Source: an uncultured Pirellula sp. (GTDB taxonomy: Bacteria > Planctomycetota > Planctomycetia > Pirellulales > Pirellulaceae). Taken from it: 5,922 nt of DNA. Both the position numbers and the translations under genes were made by a program. The notes beneath the pieces were generated by a model. The model ran no database searches. It was not told the origin of the DNA and saw only the letters and a list, made by a program, of their open reading frames with translations. Numbering within the stretch: the stretch's first letter is position 1; each line of letters begins with the position of its first letter. The stretch spans positions 1-5,922 of the forward strand of contig CAILTZ010000330.1 in the NCBI GenBank assembly GCA_903837255.1, written 5' to 3'. This document shows positions 1-5,837 of the stretch, piece after piece.

Positions 1-710
1 GCGTAGGGATTCGCAGTATAGGGATTCGCAGCGTAGGGATTCGGGTAAGTTGGAGTGGAGTACGTTGACGGATATCCCGGTTGGCCTGGGGGCGGGGCAG
101 CCACCGGTGGAGCCATGGGTTGACCGTAGGCCGGTACACCATAGGTCGAGGTCCCGTAGGTTGGTTGCCCGTAGGTTGGCTGCCCGTAGGTTGGCTGCCC
201 GTAGGTTGGTTGCCCGTAGGTTGGTTGCCCGTAGGTTGGTTGCCCGTAGGTTGGTTGCCCGTAAGTTGGTTGCCCGTAAGTTGGTTGCCCGTAAGTTGAA
301 GGCGCGGCCGAGCTACCGGTCAACCATTCCATCCACGAGTTGTAGGCCTGGTTAAACGACGACGGAGGGGGCATACCAGTAGGAGCCCCAGTAGGAGCCA
401 TTGTCGGCGAGGTCGTAGCGTATGGGTTGTAGGTTGTCGGTGGGGCCGAATAAGTCGGGGGAGCCGTCGACACGGGAGGCAATGTGGTTGCAGGGTACGG
501 GTTGTAGGTCCCAGTCGCTGGACTTGACGGATAGCTGGGGGTCGGAGGAAGCGTCCCGGGAGTGGTCGAGGGATACGGAGTCTGAGCGATACCGTGTTCC
601 AGGTAAAACAGCCAAACAAACAAACAAATGCAGGGCCCCAGCAGGCTTCGTCGGTCGCCTAGCCTCGTGCAGTTTTCCGGCTGAGTGAGAACCCCTGGAG
701 TTACTGTCAA
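1..710 (-). CDS. Secreted Pro/Tyr/Thr-rich repeat protein, C-terminus off the window
   Basis: This minus-strand frame is open from an in-frame stop at 795-797 down to the left edge, so the gene is partial at its 3' end. There is no ATG on this strand between about 402 and 1126, so a non-ATG start is needed. I chose TTG at 710-708; TTG 734, TTG 623 and CTG 644/641 are alternatives, and none has a clear ribosome site. From TTG 710, residues 17-43 look like a signal peptide: Arg-rich RLGDRRS, a hydrophobic core at about 23-37, then GIAQ with likely cleavage near residue 42. The mature part is Pro, Thr, Ser and Tyr rich ([18 protein letters not shown]), broken by one aromatic stretch at about 117-131 ([14 protein letters not shown]). 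It continues into about ten TYGQP pentapeptides (139-186) and ends at residue 236 in NPYxA repeats. I recognise no named family. The composition suggests a disordered surface or matrix protein; the function is unknown. The strand is supported because the non-repetitive flanks share the repeat's Pro/Thr/Tyr bias only in this frame. Confidence 0.68.
   Translation of the reverse strand, partial: MTVTPGVLTQPENCTRLGDRRSLLGPCICLFVWLFYLEHGIAQTPYPSTTPGTLPPTPSYPSSPATGTYNPYPATTLPPVSTAPPTYSAPPTTYNPYATTSPTMAPTGAPTGMPPPSSFNQAYNSWMEWLTGSSAAPSTYGQPTYGQPTYGQPTYGQPTYGQPTYGQPTYGQPTYGQPTYGQPTYGTSTYGVPAYGQPMAPPVAAPPPGQPGYPSTYSTPTYPNPYAANPYTANPY
2..46 (-). repeat. Second 15-bp tandem repeat encoding NPYxA, continues off left edge
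   Basis: Three consecutive 15-bp units (2-16, 17-31, 32-46) share the core TAGGGATTCG on the plus strand. Read on the minus strand in the same frame as the TYGQP array they give NPY-type pentapeptides ([10 protein letters not shown], and a diverged NPY unit). The array touches the window edge, so its full length cannot be seen. It has the same period as the TYGQP array but a different sequence, which suggests the protein repeatedly expands five-residue Tyr/Pro modules. Confidence 0.85.
153..296 (-). repeat. 15-bp tandem repeat encoding TYGQP
   Basis: Nine full 15-bp units plus a partial tenth lie head to tail, with the Tyr codon recurring every 15 bases from 156 to 291. Read on the minus strand each unit is Thr-Tyr-Gly-Gln-Pro. 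Variation is almost all synonymous: the three units nearest the N-terminus use ACT for Thr and the rest ACC, while two adjacent units (Gln at about 180 and 195) use CAG instead of CAA. Variants sitting in adjacent blocks suggest growth by duplication of neighbouring units. The period is a multiple of three, so copy-number change would keep the frame. Confidence 0.95.
613..628. repeat. Tetranucleotide repeat (CAAA)x4 in signal-peptide region
   Basis: Four perfect copies of CAAA on the plus strand (TTTG on the coding minus strand) fall within the hydrophobic core of the putative signal peptide of the Pro/Tyr-rich protein. Gain or loss of one unit would shift the frame. The two alternative minus frames close at about 352 and 320, before the TYGQP array, so slippage would switch the protein off. 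Four copies is short for a true phase-variable tract. Confidence 0.8.
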
Positions 711-1093
711 GTTTTCGAACCGTTCAATGGGCAAACTTCCAAGTTGGGAATTCGTAACGATTGGGAAGGATGTACCTTCGGCAGGCTTTCTCCGTCAAGC
801 GAACTTGAAAGATTCCACCAGAAACCGAGGTTTTAACGAAAATTCCGTCGATTTCGAACTCACTTGGCCCGCCTATTTTGCCTAAATTGTTGATATCCAC
901 CTCGAAGGCAACTATTCTTGGTAGATAGCGTATTTGAGAATTGGTCGTCGGAGTCGTCGATCCGATACCTCCAAAGAGGTTGTTGGGTTGTCCGATCCGG
1001 CGTTTTCCAAACCGGAGTTGTCCCTGCGAGCCAGGGCCGCGGATCCAATACGCTAAAACCGTTACCGCGAAACGTAGAACAAGGCGATTGCTG
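711..1093. other. Divergent intergenic region
   Basis: This stretch of 383 bases separates the leftward Pro/Tyr-rich gene from the rightward DUF1598-like gene and should hold both promoters. I see no convincing -35/-10 pair, no strong hairpin and no RNA gene. Short frames exist on both strands (for example plus 685-885, minus 860-1183 and an N-terminal extension of the next gene from TTG 941). None has a ribosome site, a recognisable motif or protein-like composition, so I do not call them. Confidence 0.6.
1081..1086 (+). promoter_or_regulatory. Ribosome binding site deciding start of DUF1598-like gene
   Basis: AAGGCG lies 7 bases before ATG 1094. It favours this start over the upstream in-frame TTG 941, whose extra 51 residues are Arg/Pro rich and would bury the signal peptide. 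Confidence 0.5.
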
Positions 1094-2509
1094 ATGCTTT
1101 TCCAAAAACCGTTCCACCGGCTTACTCATCTGTGCGCAGTTTTGGCTCTCGTAGCAAGCTTCGCGTCGTTGGGGTTCTCGCAAGGGAACAACAACAATAA
1201 CAACAATAACAATAACAACAACAACAACAATAACAACGGCGGAGGCGGAGGCGGTGGCGGTGTCGAAATCGACCCCCAGGGGGTTCTTCGCATCAGTGCC
1301 GTCGATAACTCGCTTGCCCTGCGGGTTCGCAAGGCGGCCTTGCAGACCGTCGGTCGCACCGAACTGGTCGCTTCCGATCTGCGAAAAGTCTCTCTGAACC
1401 GACTAGAAAAAGTTCTCGCCGAGCGGCTATCCGAGCAACAAGAACTTGGCGATGAAATCCTCGGGCTCGCAGGATTGACCCGGATCGAATACGTCTTTTT
1501 CCTTCCAGATTCAAACGACATCGTCATCGCCGGACCTGCAGAAAAGATCCACGTGACCGAGAGCGGTGATCGAGTTGGGCTCAAGTCCGGTCGATCGGTC
1601 TTGAGCTTGATGGATCTGATCGTCGCTTTGAGAGTCTACGCTCCGACGACCGAAGCGATCGGCTCGATCGCCGTATCGATCGAACCGACCCAAGAAGGGA
1701 TCAAGCGGATGAATCAGTTCAACGACCAGTTCAAAGGTCGCGCTGATCAGATCAATCCTGCAGTCCTGGCCGGAATGAAGCAAGCCCTGGGGTACCAAAA
1801 CGTCATTATCAAGGGCGTTCCCCGCGAGACGAACTTTGCAAGAGTGCTCGTCGAAGCCGACTATCGCATGAAGCTCATCGGTCTCGGGCTGGAAAACACT
1901 GTGATCCCATTCACACCATGGATTGCGCGTACCCAAGCCGGAGCCAACGCCAACGCCCTTCAGCGATGGTACTTTGAGGCCGACTACAGCACCGTGGTGA
2001 CCAACGAAGATCGCACGGCACTGCATCTGAGGGGCCAGGGGGCAAAGCTCACTAGCGAAAAAGAGTATCTCACGAAGAATGGAGCTCGGACCCGTGGTGC
2101 TGGTGCCGGCGATGCCGCATCGGTCGGATTTGCCAAGGAGTTCACGCAGAAGTTCGAGGCTTTGGGCGAAGTGATGCCCGTCTTCAGCCAAATGCGAAAC
2201 CTGTTCGACATGAGCATCGTCGCGGCCTTCATGCATCAAAACGATTTCTATGGCAAAGCCAATTGGGATCTGGGAGTCTTGGCCGATGAGGAGAAGCTTT
2301 CTACCCGGATAAACAACGGGATTTCACAAGTCGAACCGGCCGTCAACGCAATGTGGAAAGAAGGAACGCTCATCACCCCAATCGGCGGCGTCCACATCTC
2401 GGCTCGCAAGCTGGCTTCGGAGCCCCAGATCGACGATGCACTTGACCAATCTGCCGAAAAACTAGCGGCACCAAGCGATCTTCGTGAAGGCCAATGGTGG
2501 TGGGACTAG
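1094..2509 (+). CDS. Secreted DUF1598-like protein with Asn17-Gly8 tract
   Basis: The product is 471 residues. The frame extends upstream to TTG 941, but ATG 1094 is preferred: AAGGCG at 1081-1086 sits 7 bases ahead, and it begins directly with a signal peptide (basic/His start FQKPFHRLTH, hydrophobic core at about 13-24). Cleavage is probably after SFA (24) or near SLGFSQ (30). Residues 32-48 are 17 Asn and 49-56 are 8 Gly, followed by a folded-looking region starting VEIDPQGVLRIS. The segment VLVEADYRMKLIGLGLE (from residue 251) with a downstream RWYFEADY resembles what I know of DUF1598, a family of unknown function from planctomycetes; this was recognised from memory, not searched. The C-terminus ends WWWD. 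No catalytic motif or membrane helix is seen apart from the signal. It is probably exported to the periplasm or cell surface, with the Asn/Gly tract as a flexible linker. It stands alone, followed by a hairpin at 2541-2569. Confidence 0.85.
   Translation: MLFQKPFHRLTHLCAVLALVASFASLGFSQGNNNNNNNNNNNNNNNNNGGGGGGGGVEIDPQGVLRISAVDNSLALRVRKAALQTVGRTELVASDLRKVSLNRLEKVLAERLSEQQELGDEILGLAGLTRIEYVFFLPDSNDIVIAGPAEKIHVTESGDRVGLKSGRSVLSLMDLIVALRVYAPTTEAIGSIAVSIEPTQEGIKRMNQFNDQFKGRADQINPAVLAGMKQALGYQNVIIKGVPRETNFARVLVEADYRMKLIGLGLENTVIPFTPWIARTQAGANANALQRWYFEADYSTVVTNEDRTALHLRGQGAKLTSEKEYLTKNGARTRGAGAGDAASVGFAKEFTQKFEALGEVMPVFSQMRNLFDMSIVAAFMHQNDFYGKANWDLGVLADEEKLSTRINNGISQVEPAVNAMWKEGTLITPIGGVHISARKLASEPQIDDALDQSAEKLAAPSDLREGQWWWD
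1187..1261 (+). repeat. Asn17-Gly8 codon repeat (AAY then GGN)
   Basis: Seventeen Asn codons (13 AAC and 4 AAT) are followed by eight Gly codons (GGC GGA twice, then GGC, GGT, GGC, GGT). The longest pure run is five AAC, so the tract is interrupted rather than a clean microsatellite. The Gly part alternates in 6-bp units. Copy-number changes would stay in frame. The tract lies just after the signal peptide of the DUF1598-like protein. Confidence 0.95.
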
Positions 2510-2519
2510 TTCACAAGAT

Positions 2520-2528
2520 TGCTATAAT
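2520..2528 (+). promoter_or_regulatory. Perfect extended -10 promoter element
   Basis: TGCTATAAT matches the extended -10 consensus TGnTATAAT exactly and starts 11 bases after the stop of the DUF1598-like gene. No good -35 hexamer is visible 16-18 bases upstream, which extended -10 promoters can tolerate. A start near 2535 would place the 2541-2569 hairpin at the very 5' end of the transcript for the VanZ-like/glycosyltransferase genes. Promoter use by this organism's sigma factors is assumed. Confidence 0.45.
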
Positions 2529-2540
2529 CGGCTTTACTCC

Positions 2541-2569
2541 AAGAGGCCTCGCTTTCGGCGAGGCTTCTT
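2541..2569 (+). terminator. Strong hairpin, probable intrinsic terminator
   Basis: Arms 2541-2552 and 2558-2569 pair over 12 bp with one G-U wobble around the loop TTTCG. The GC-rich core is GCCTCGC/GCGAGGC. The base of the stem and the following sequence give TTCTTGCGTTT, an imperfect T-rich tail. It lies 31 bases after the stop of the DUF1598-like gene, where a terminator is expected. Because it also falls just downstream of the extended -10 element, it could instead be a 5' leader hairpin or attenuator for the next genes. Confidence 0.65.
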
Positions 2570-2604
2570 GCGTTTCACGCCGTGACTTCGACGTTCCCCC
2601 AAAA

Positions 2605-2626
2605 GCAGTGGCACGTGCAGTGGCAC
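2605..2626 (+). repeat. Direct repeat GCAGTGGCAC x2 with embedded palindrome
   Basis: The 10-mer GCAGTGGCAC occurs at 2605-2614 and 2617-2626, and the junction contains the 8-bp palindrome GCACGTGC (2611-2618). If translation begins at ATG 2642 this is untranslated leader and could be a protein-binding site. If it begins at GTG 2582 it encodes the repeat QWHV-QWHK. Its role is unknown. Confidence 0.6.
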
Positions 2627-2641
2627 AAAGCAATAGAATCG

Positions 2642-3034
2642 ATGGTTAGAAACCTTTCCACAGCAATCGCTCTGTCCTACCTTGTTTTCATGTTCGTCAT
2701 GACCCATCTGCCCAAGCATCGAGTTGCCAAAGCAGTGGAGTTGGCTGGTGACAAGAACCTGCACTTGCTCGCTTTCCTGGTCTTAGGATTCATGGCTAGC
2801 TTAGCAATCCAGCTTTGGATTCGCCATATCGGTTGGTACGCTTACGCGCTGCCTTGCTTGGTATTCGGTTTGGCATACGCTTGGTTCGATGAGGCAACCC
2901 AACCTTTGGTCGGTAGGCACTATGACCTGCGGGACATACTAGCCGACGGATTTGGCCTAGCGATGGGTATGCTGCTCTTCGAGGGACTCCGGCCCGCGGT
3001 TTTCAAACTACTTTGGATCGAGGAAACACGATGA
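2642..3034 (+). CDS. VanZ-like membrane protein
   Basis: From ATG 2642 the product is 130 residues; GTG 2582 would add 20 hydrophilic residues. Neither start has a clear ribosome site, and I prefer ATG 2642 because it begins just before the first helix, as is usual in this family. Four hydrophobic segments are seen at about 8-23, 41-57, 66-82 and 98-115. The VanZ (PF04892-type) signature is clear: DKxxHLLAF at 37-45, YAWFDEATQ at 79-87, then R92, D95, D98 and D102-G103 before the last helix (YDLRDILADGFGLAMG). VanZ itself lowers teicoplanin susceptibility, and most homologues have no established biochemistry, so antibiotic resistance should not be assumed here. It overlaps the next gene by four bases (ATGA), so co-transcription and translational coupling are likely. 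An accessory role in envelope glycan or lipid-carrier metabolism is inferred from that linkage. Confidence 0.85.
   Translation: MVRNLSTAIALSYLVFMFVMTHLPKHRVAKAVELAGDKNLHLLAFLVLGFMASLAIQLWIRHIGWYAYALPCLVFGLAYAWFDEATQPLVGRHYDLRDILADGFGLAMGMLLFEGLRPAVFKLLWIEETR
3020..3024 (+). promoter_or_regulatory. Ribosome binding site for the family 2 glycosyltransferase
   Basis: GAGGA sits 6 bases before ATG 3031, inside the end of the VanZ-like gene. It selects ATG 3031 over the in-frame TTG 3013 and produces the ATGA stop-start overlap. Confidence 0.75.
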
Positions 3035-3987
3035 GCTCGATCTCGGTGGTGATCCCATTGCTCAACGAGCGAGAAACCCTCGCCGAGCTAGTGCGTCGCA
3101 TCGATTCGTCTAGTGGTGACGCACGTTACGAGATCGTACTCATCGATGATGGGTCGACCGATGGATCTTGGGCAGCGATCCAAGAGCTTCATGCTCAACG
3201 TGGCTCTGTGAGAGCGATACGATTCCGCAGGAATTTTGGCAAAGCTGCGGCTCTTGCGGCAGGTTTTGCGGAGGCTTCCGGCACGGTCATCATCACCATG
3301 GATGCCGATTTGCAGGACGATCCCAAGGAGATCCCGAGGATGCTCCAAAAGATCGACGAGGGTTATGATGTAGTCAGCGGGTGGAAGCAAAGACGCTTTG
3401 ACCCCTGGCACAAGCGTTGGCCCTCGTTGGTTTTCAATACGATCCTCAGGTACTTTTCAAAACTGCCGCTCCATGACTTCAACTGCGGCTTCAAAGCTTA
3501 TCGCAAGGAAGTCCTCGAAGAAATCGATCTATACGGCGAAATGCATCGGTTTGTACCGGTACTGGCTTCAGCTCGGGGCTTCCGGGTCGCGGAAATCACC
3601 GTCGAACACCACCCTCGGATGCATGGCTCATCGAAGTATGGTTGGTCTCGAATTCCCAAAGGCCTACTCGATCTTGCGACCGTGGTGTTTCTGACCCGTT
3701 TTCGTTACCGACCTCAGCATCTTTTGGGCGGTCTTGGGGGGGGCCTTTTTTTGATAGGTTTTCTCATACTCCTTGCACTGATCTTCGGCTGGATCTGGAC
3801 GAGGCTTGCTGGCTACGAGAATCCCCTGCACCTGCACGAACGAGCAAGCTTTTTCGTTTCAATCCTGCTGATTGTCGTCGGCATTCAAGCTTTCGCCACT
3901 GGCTTGATCGCGGAATTGCTCGTCGCAAACTACAATCCAACTCGGCCCATTTACTCCGTAGCGGATCGTATCGGTCCGGCGGCTTAA
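3031..3987 (+). CDS. Family 2 glycosyltransferase, DPM1/GtrB/ArnC-like polyprenyl-phosphate type
   Basis: The product is 318 residues, the usual size for this group. The GT-A fold begins SVVIPLLNE (5-13). The nucleotide-binding motif DDGSTD is at 39-44, the metal-binding DADLQDDP at 91-98, DFNCGFKAYR at 149-158, and the HHPRxHGSSKYG motif at 193-204 is typical of bacterial DPM1-like enzymes. Two C-terminal membrane helices follow (about 232-256 and 273-294), ending in a short cytoplasmic tail. Known relatives move a sugar from a nucleotide donor to undecaprenyl phosphate on the inner face of the membrane; the sugar cannot be read from the sequence. The start is fixed by GAGGA and the ATGA overlap with the VanZ-like gene. 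The following GT-C-like gene, 39 bases on, is a plausible user of its lipid-linked product. A G8-CC-T7 tract at 3736-3752 lies in the first membrane helix. Confidence 0.92.
   Translation: MSSISVVIPLLNERETLAELVRRIDSSSGDARYEIVLIDDGSTDGSWAAIQELHAQRGSVRAIRFRRNFGKAAALAAGFAEASGTVIITMDADLQDDPKEIPRMLQKIDEGYDVVSGWKQRRFDPWHKRWPSLVFNTILRYFSKLPLHDFNCGFKAYRKEVLEEIDLYGEMHRFVPVLASARGFRVAEITVEHHPRMHGSSKYGWSRIPKGLLDLATVVFLTRFRYRPQHLLGGLGGGLFLIGFLILLALIFGWIWTRLAGYENPLHLHERASFFVSILLIVVGIQAFATGLIAELLVANYNPTRPIYSVADRIGPAA
3736..3752 (+). repeat. Homopolymer pair G8-CC-T7 inside glycosyltransferase gene
   Basis: Eight G, two C and seven T in a row encode the Gly-Gly-Leu-Phe-Leu part of the first membrane helix. 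Such tracts are prone to polymerase slippage; a one-base change would remove both membrane helices while leaving the catalytic domain intact. As read here the frame is intact. Confidence 0.85.
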
Positions 3988-4026
3988 CCACACGCAGACC
4001 CAACCGTCTTGGAAAGCTTTAGGATC

Positions 4027-5808
4027 ATGAAGCAAGACTTCGAGAATGGCTCTTCGAGCGTATCGACTCGGACAATCGGCTGGTGGATGATTACCTTGGC
4101 CATCGCCGTCCAAGCCGCAAGAATCTTGGGTATCACCGCTACGAACGCCGAAGTTCCGTTCCTCAGCGCCAACGATCGATCCCGATGGAGTGCGATCGCA
4201 GCGCTGACCCAAGAGGGACGCTGGGAGATCGACTCGATCGTCGAAATCCTGGACTCCAAAGGCAAGTCTAAGCTTTGGAACACCATCGATATGGTACGGC
4301 ACCAAGGTGAAGATGGACTGGAGCACAGTTACTCAAGCAAACCACCCTTGCTGAACCTCTTGCTCGCGGCGGTGACCAAGCCGGTGATGATGGCAACCTA
4401 CGCGCTGCGGGGAAAGTCGCTCACCGAGGATCCATTTTTGGTCTGCAGAATCGTCCTGATCCTGGTGAATCTGATACCTCTAGCCATTTGGTGGTGTTGG
4501 CTGCACCGTTGGTTACACACCCATGTGCCGAGGCCTTGGACTCGCATGGTTGTTTTATCCCTGGCGATTTGGGGAACCTTTCTGACTACCTTTGTCGTCA
4601 CCCTCAACAACCACCTCCATGGCGCAATCTTTTTCTCAATCAGCTTGGCCCTCGGCTGGCAGATCCTCCGCGCCGCTCAGCAACGCTCGACCGCTCCTTG
4701 GAATACTTGGCTGAGCCTTGGGATCGCCGCAGCCCTGTGCGTGGCTTGCGAACTCCCCGCGCTGGCTTGGGCAGCCGCCATCGGTGCGGTTGTCTTTTTC
4801 GCAGACCCCAAACGCATGCTCATCGGATTCGGACTCGGCTCTGCATCCATCGCAGCCGCCTTTTTGATGACCAATTATTGGGCCCACGGCGATTGGCGCC
4901 CCCCCTATTCCCATCGAGGGCTAGGTGCAACGATCGGACAAGTCGACCTGGATCTCTCCAGCTTACAGGCCGCGATCGAGCGCAAAGAGGAGCTTAAAAC
5001 AATCAAAGAACTTCCCGAACAAAGCCAATGGATCGAGCGGATCCGAGAAAAGCTCCCCGAAGCCAGCACCCTCATCACTCCCGAAGCGCGGGTGATCCAA
5101 GCCCGGCTCGATGGCGTCTATCAAGTCTTTGATGAGTCCACCTCGCATCGCGTCGCACTGTCGGTACAAAAACCGCCGGTGTCCAAACCAAACCCAAACG
5201 GTACCTGGACCATTTACCAATGGGACGACTGGTACGACTATCCGAAATCTTACTGGCTCGCCGGTGCGAAAAGAGGTGTAGATCTAGGAGAGCCCGACCG
5301 CTGGAACTACTTGCTCCAGTTCACCGTCGGCCACCATGGCGTGCTGTCGCTGTCTCCAATTTGGCTCTGGAGCCTCATCGGTAGCCTGATCTGGCTAGCC
5401 CGCGGTCCGAAGGCTCTGGAGCCAACCCACGGCTATCGTTCGGAGTCCCTCGAATCGAATCAATTGTCGGGGCTCAGGCGATGGATCCTGGGTGAACAAG
5501 GCATTGCGGCAGCACTTCTTTGCGTCACACTCGCTTGCCTGGTCTTCTACGCTTCGCGAGATGTCGAGGACCGGAATTATGGAGGGGTCTGCAGCGGGTT
5601 CCGGTGGCTGTTTTGGATCATTCCCGGCTGGATCTGGCTGGCCATCCCAGCCATCGATCGATCCGCATCGAAACCGTTTTTCAGAGGCCTCGTTTACTTG
5701 GCCGTCGCCATGGGAACCCTCGCGGCGGTGATTCCTTGGGCAAACCCCTGGTCTCACCCCTGGCCCTATCGGATCCTTATGTGGCTATTCTCCAAAGATT
5801 ACCAGTGA
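4027..5808 (+). CDS. Multi-spanning GT-C-like membrane protein (GT39/ArnT-like)
   Basis: From ATG 4027 the product is 593 residues. TTG 4009 would add six residues; ATG is preferred, with GGAAAG at 4011-4016, 10 bases upstream. There are about ten hydrophobic segments: one at about 19-36, several from about 105 to 287, and four after about 430. The first outer loop has NDRSRW (49-54), WNTIDMV (84-90) and YSSKPPLLN (102-110). This resembles the first-loop acidic residue and the YxxKPPL motif of GT39/ArnT-type GT-C enzymes, with D50 as the candidate catalytic or metal residue. A soluble insert of about 140 residues (288-430), charged and helical at its start, interrupts the helices; then DRNYGGVCSGFRWLFWIIP precedes the last helices. 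GT-C enzymes use polyprenyl-phosphate sugars made by enzymes like the preceding family 2 protein, so the pair suggests donor synthesis and transfer. The acceptor is unknown. The call rests on motifs and topology; an O-antigen ligase or another membrane family is less likely. A C7 run lies at 4899-4905. Confidence 0.65.
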   Translation: MKQDFENGSSSVSTRTIGWWMITLAIAVQAARILGITATNAEVPFLSANDRSRWSAIAALTQEGRWEIDSIVEILDSKGKSKLWNTIDMVRHQGEDGLEHSYSSKPPLLNLLLAAVTKPVMMATYALRGKSLTEDPFLVCRIVLILVNLIPLAIWWCWLHRWLHTHVPRPWTRMVVLSLAIWGTFLTTFVVTLNNHLHGAIFFSISLALGWQILRAAQQRSTAPWNTWLSLGIAAALCVACELPALAWAAAIGAVVFFADPKRMLIGFGLGSASIAAAFLMTNYWAHGDWRPPYSHRGLGATIGQVDLDLSSLQAAIERKEELKTIKELPEQSQWIERIREKLPEASTLITPEARVIQARLDGVYQVFDESTSHRVALSVQKPPVSKPNPNGTWTIYQWDDWYDYPKSYWLAGAKRGVDLGEPDRWNYLLQFTVGHHGVLSLSPIWLWSLIGSLIWLARGPKALEPTHGYRSESLESNQLSGLRRWILGEQGIAAALLCVTLACLVFYASRDVEDRNYGGVCSGFRWLFWIIPGWIWLAIPAIDRSASKPFFRGLVYLAVAMGTLAAVIPWANPWSHPWPYRILMWLFSKDYQ

Positions 5809-5837
5809 GCTACAGGGCAAAGAATCAGCGATAAACA

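Noticed and set aside
2..296. CRISPR-like array
   Set aside because: Units are 15 bp, head to tail, with no unique spacers; they are coding repeats.
50..355. Plus-strand frames rich in RRLVA and WLPVG repeats
   Set aside because: A 15-bp repeat leaves several frames open by default. The minus frame has a signal peptide and matching Pro/Thr/Tyr composition outside the repeat, while the plus frames have neither.
705..710. TTGACA on the minus strand as a -35 box
   Set aside because: No -10-like hexamer lies 16-18 bases downstream, and it overlaps the proposed TTG start.
685..885. Plus-strand 66-codon frame from GTG 685
   Set aside because: No ribosome site or recognisable motif, and its start overlaps the minus-strand gene's 5' end.
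941..1093. N-terminal extension of the DUF1598-like protein from TTG 941
   Set aside because: It is Arg/Pro rich, lacks a ribosome site and would place 51 residues before an obvious signal peptide.
1238..1261. G-quadruplex in the Gly-codon run
   Set aside because: Only two-G runs are present, and codon usage for poly-Gly explains them.
1511..2239. Long minus-strand frame of 242 codons opposite the DUF1598-like gene
   Set aside because: It is antisense to a well-supported gene, has no family motif and its composition looks like a shadow frame.
3642..4022. Overlapping plus-strand frame across the end of the glycosyltransferase, as a possible frameshift product
   Set aside because: The in-frame enzyme is complete with two C-terminal helices; the alternative frame is Arg/Ser rich with no domain.
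5520..5834. Plus-strand frame of 104 codons overlapping the end of the GT-C-like gene
   Set aside because: It is Arg/His/Pro rich and shadows the membrane helices of the real gene.
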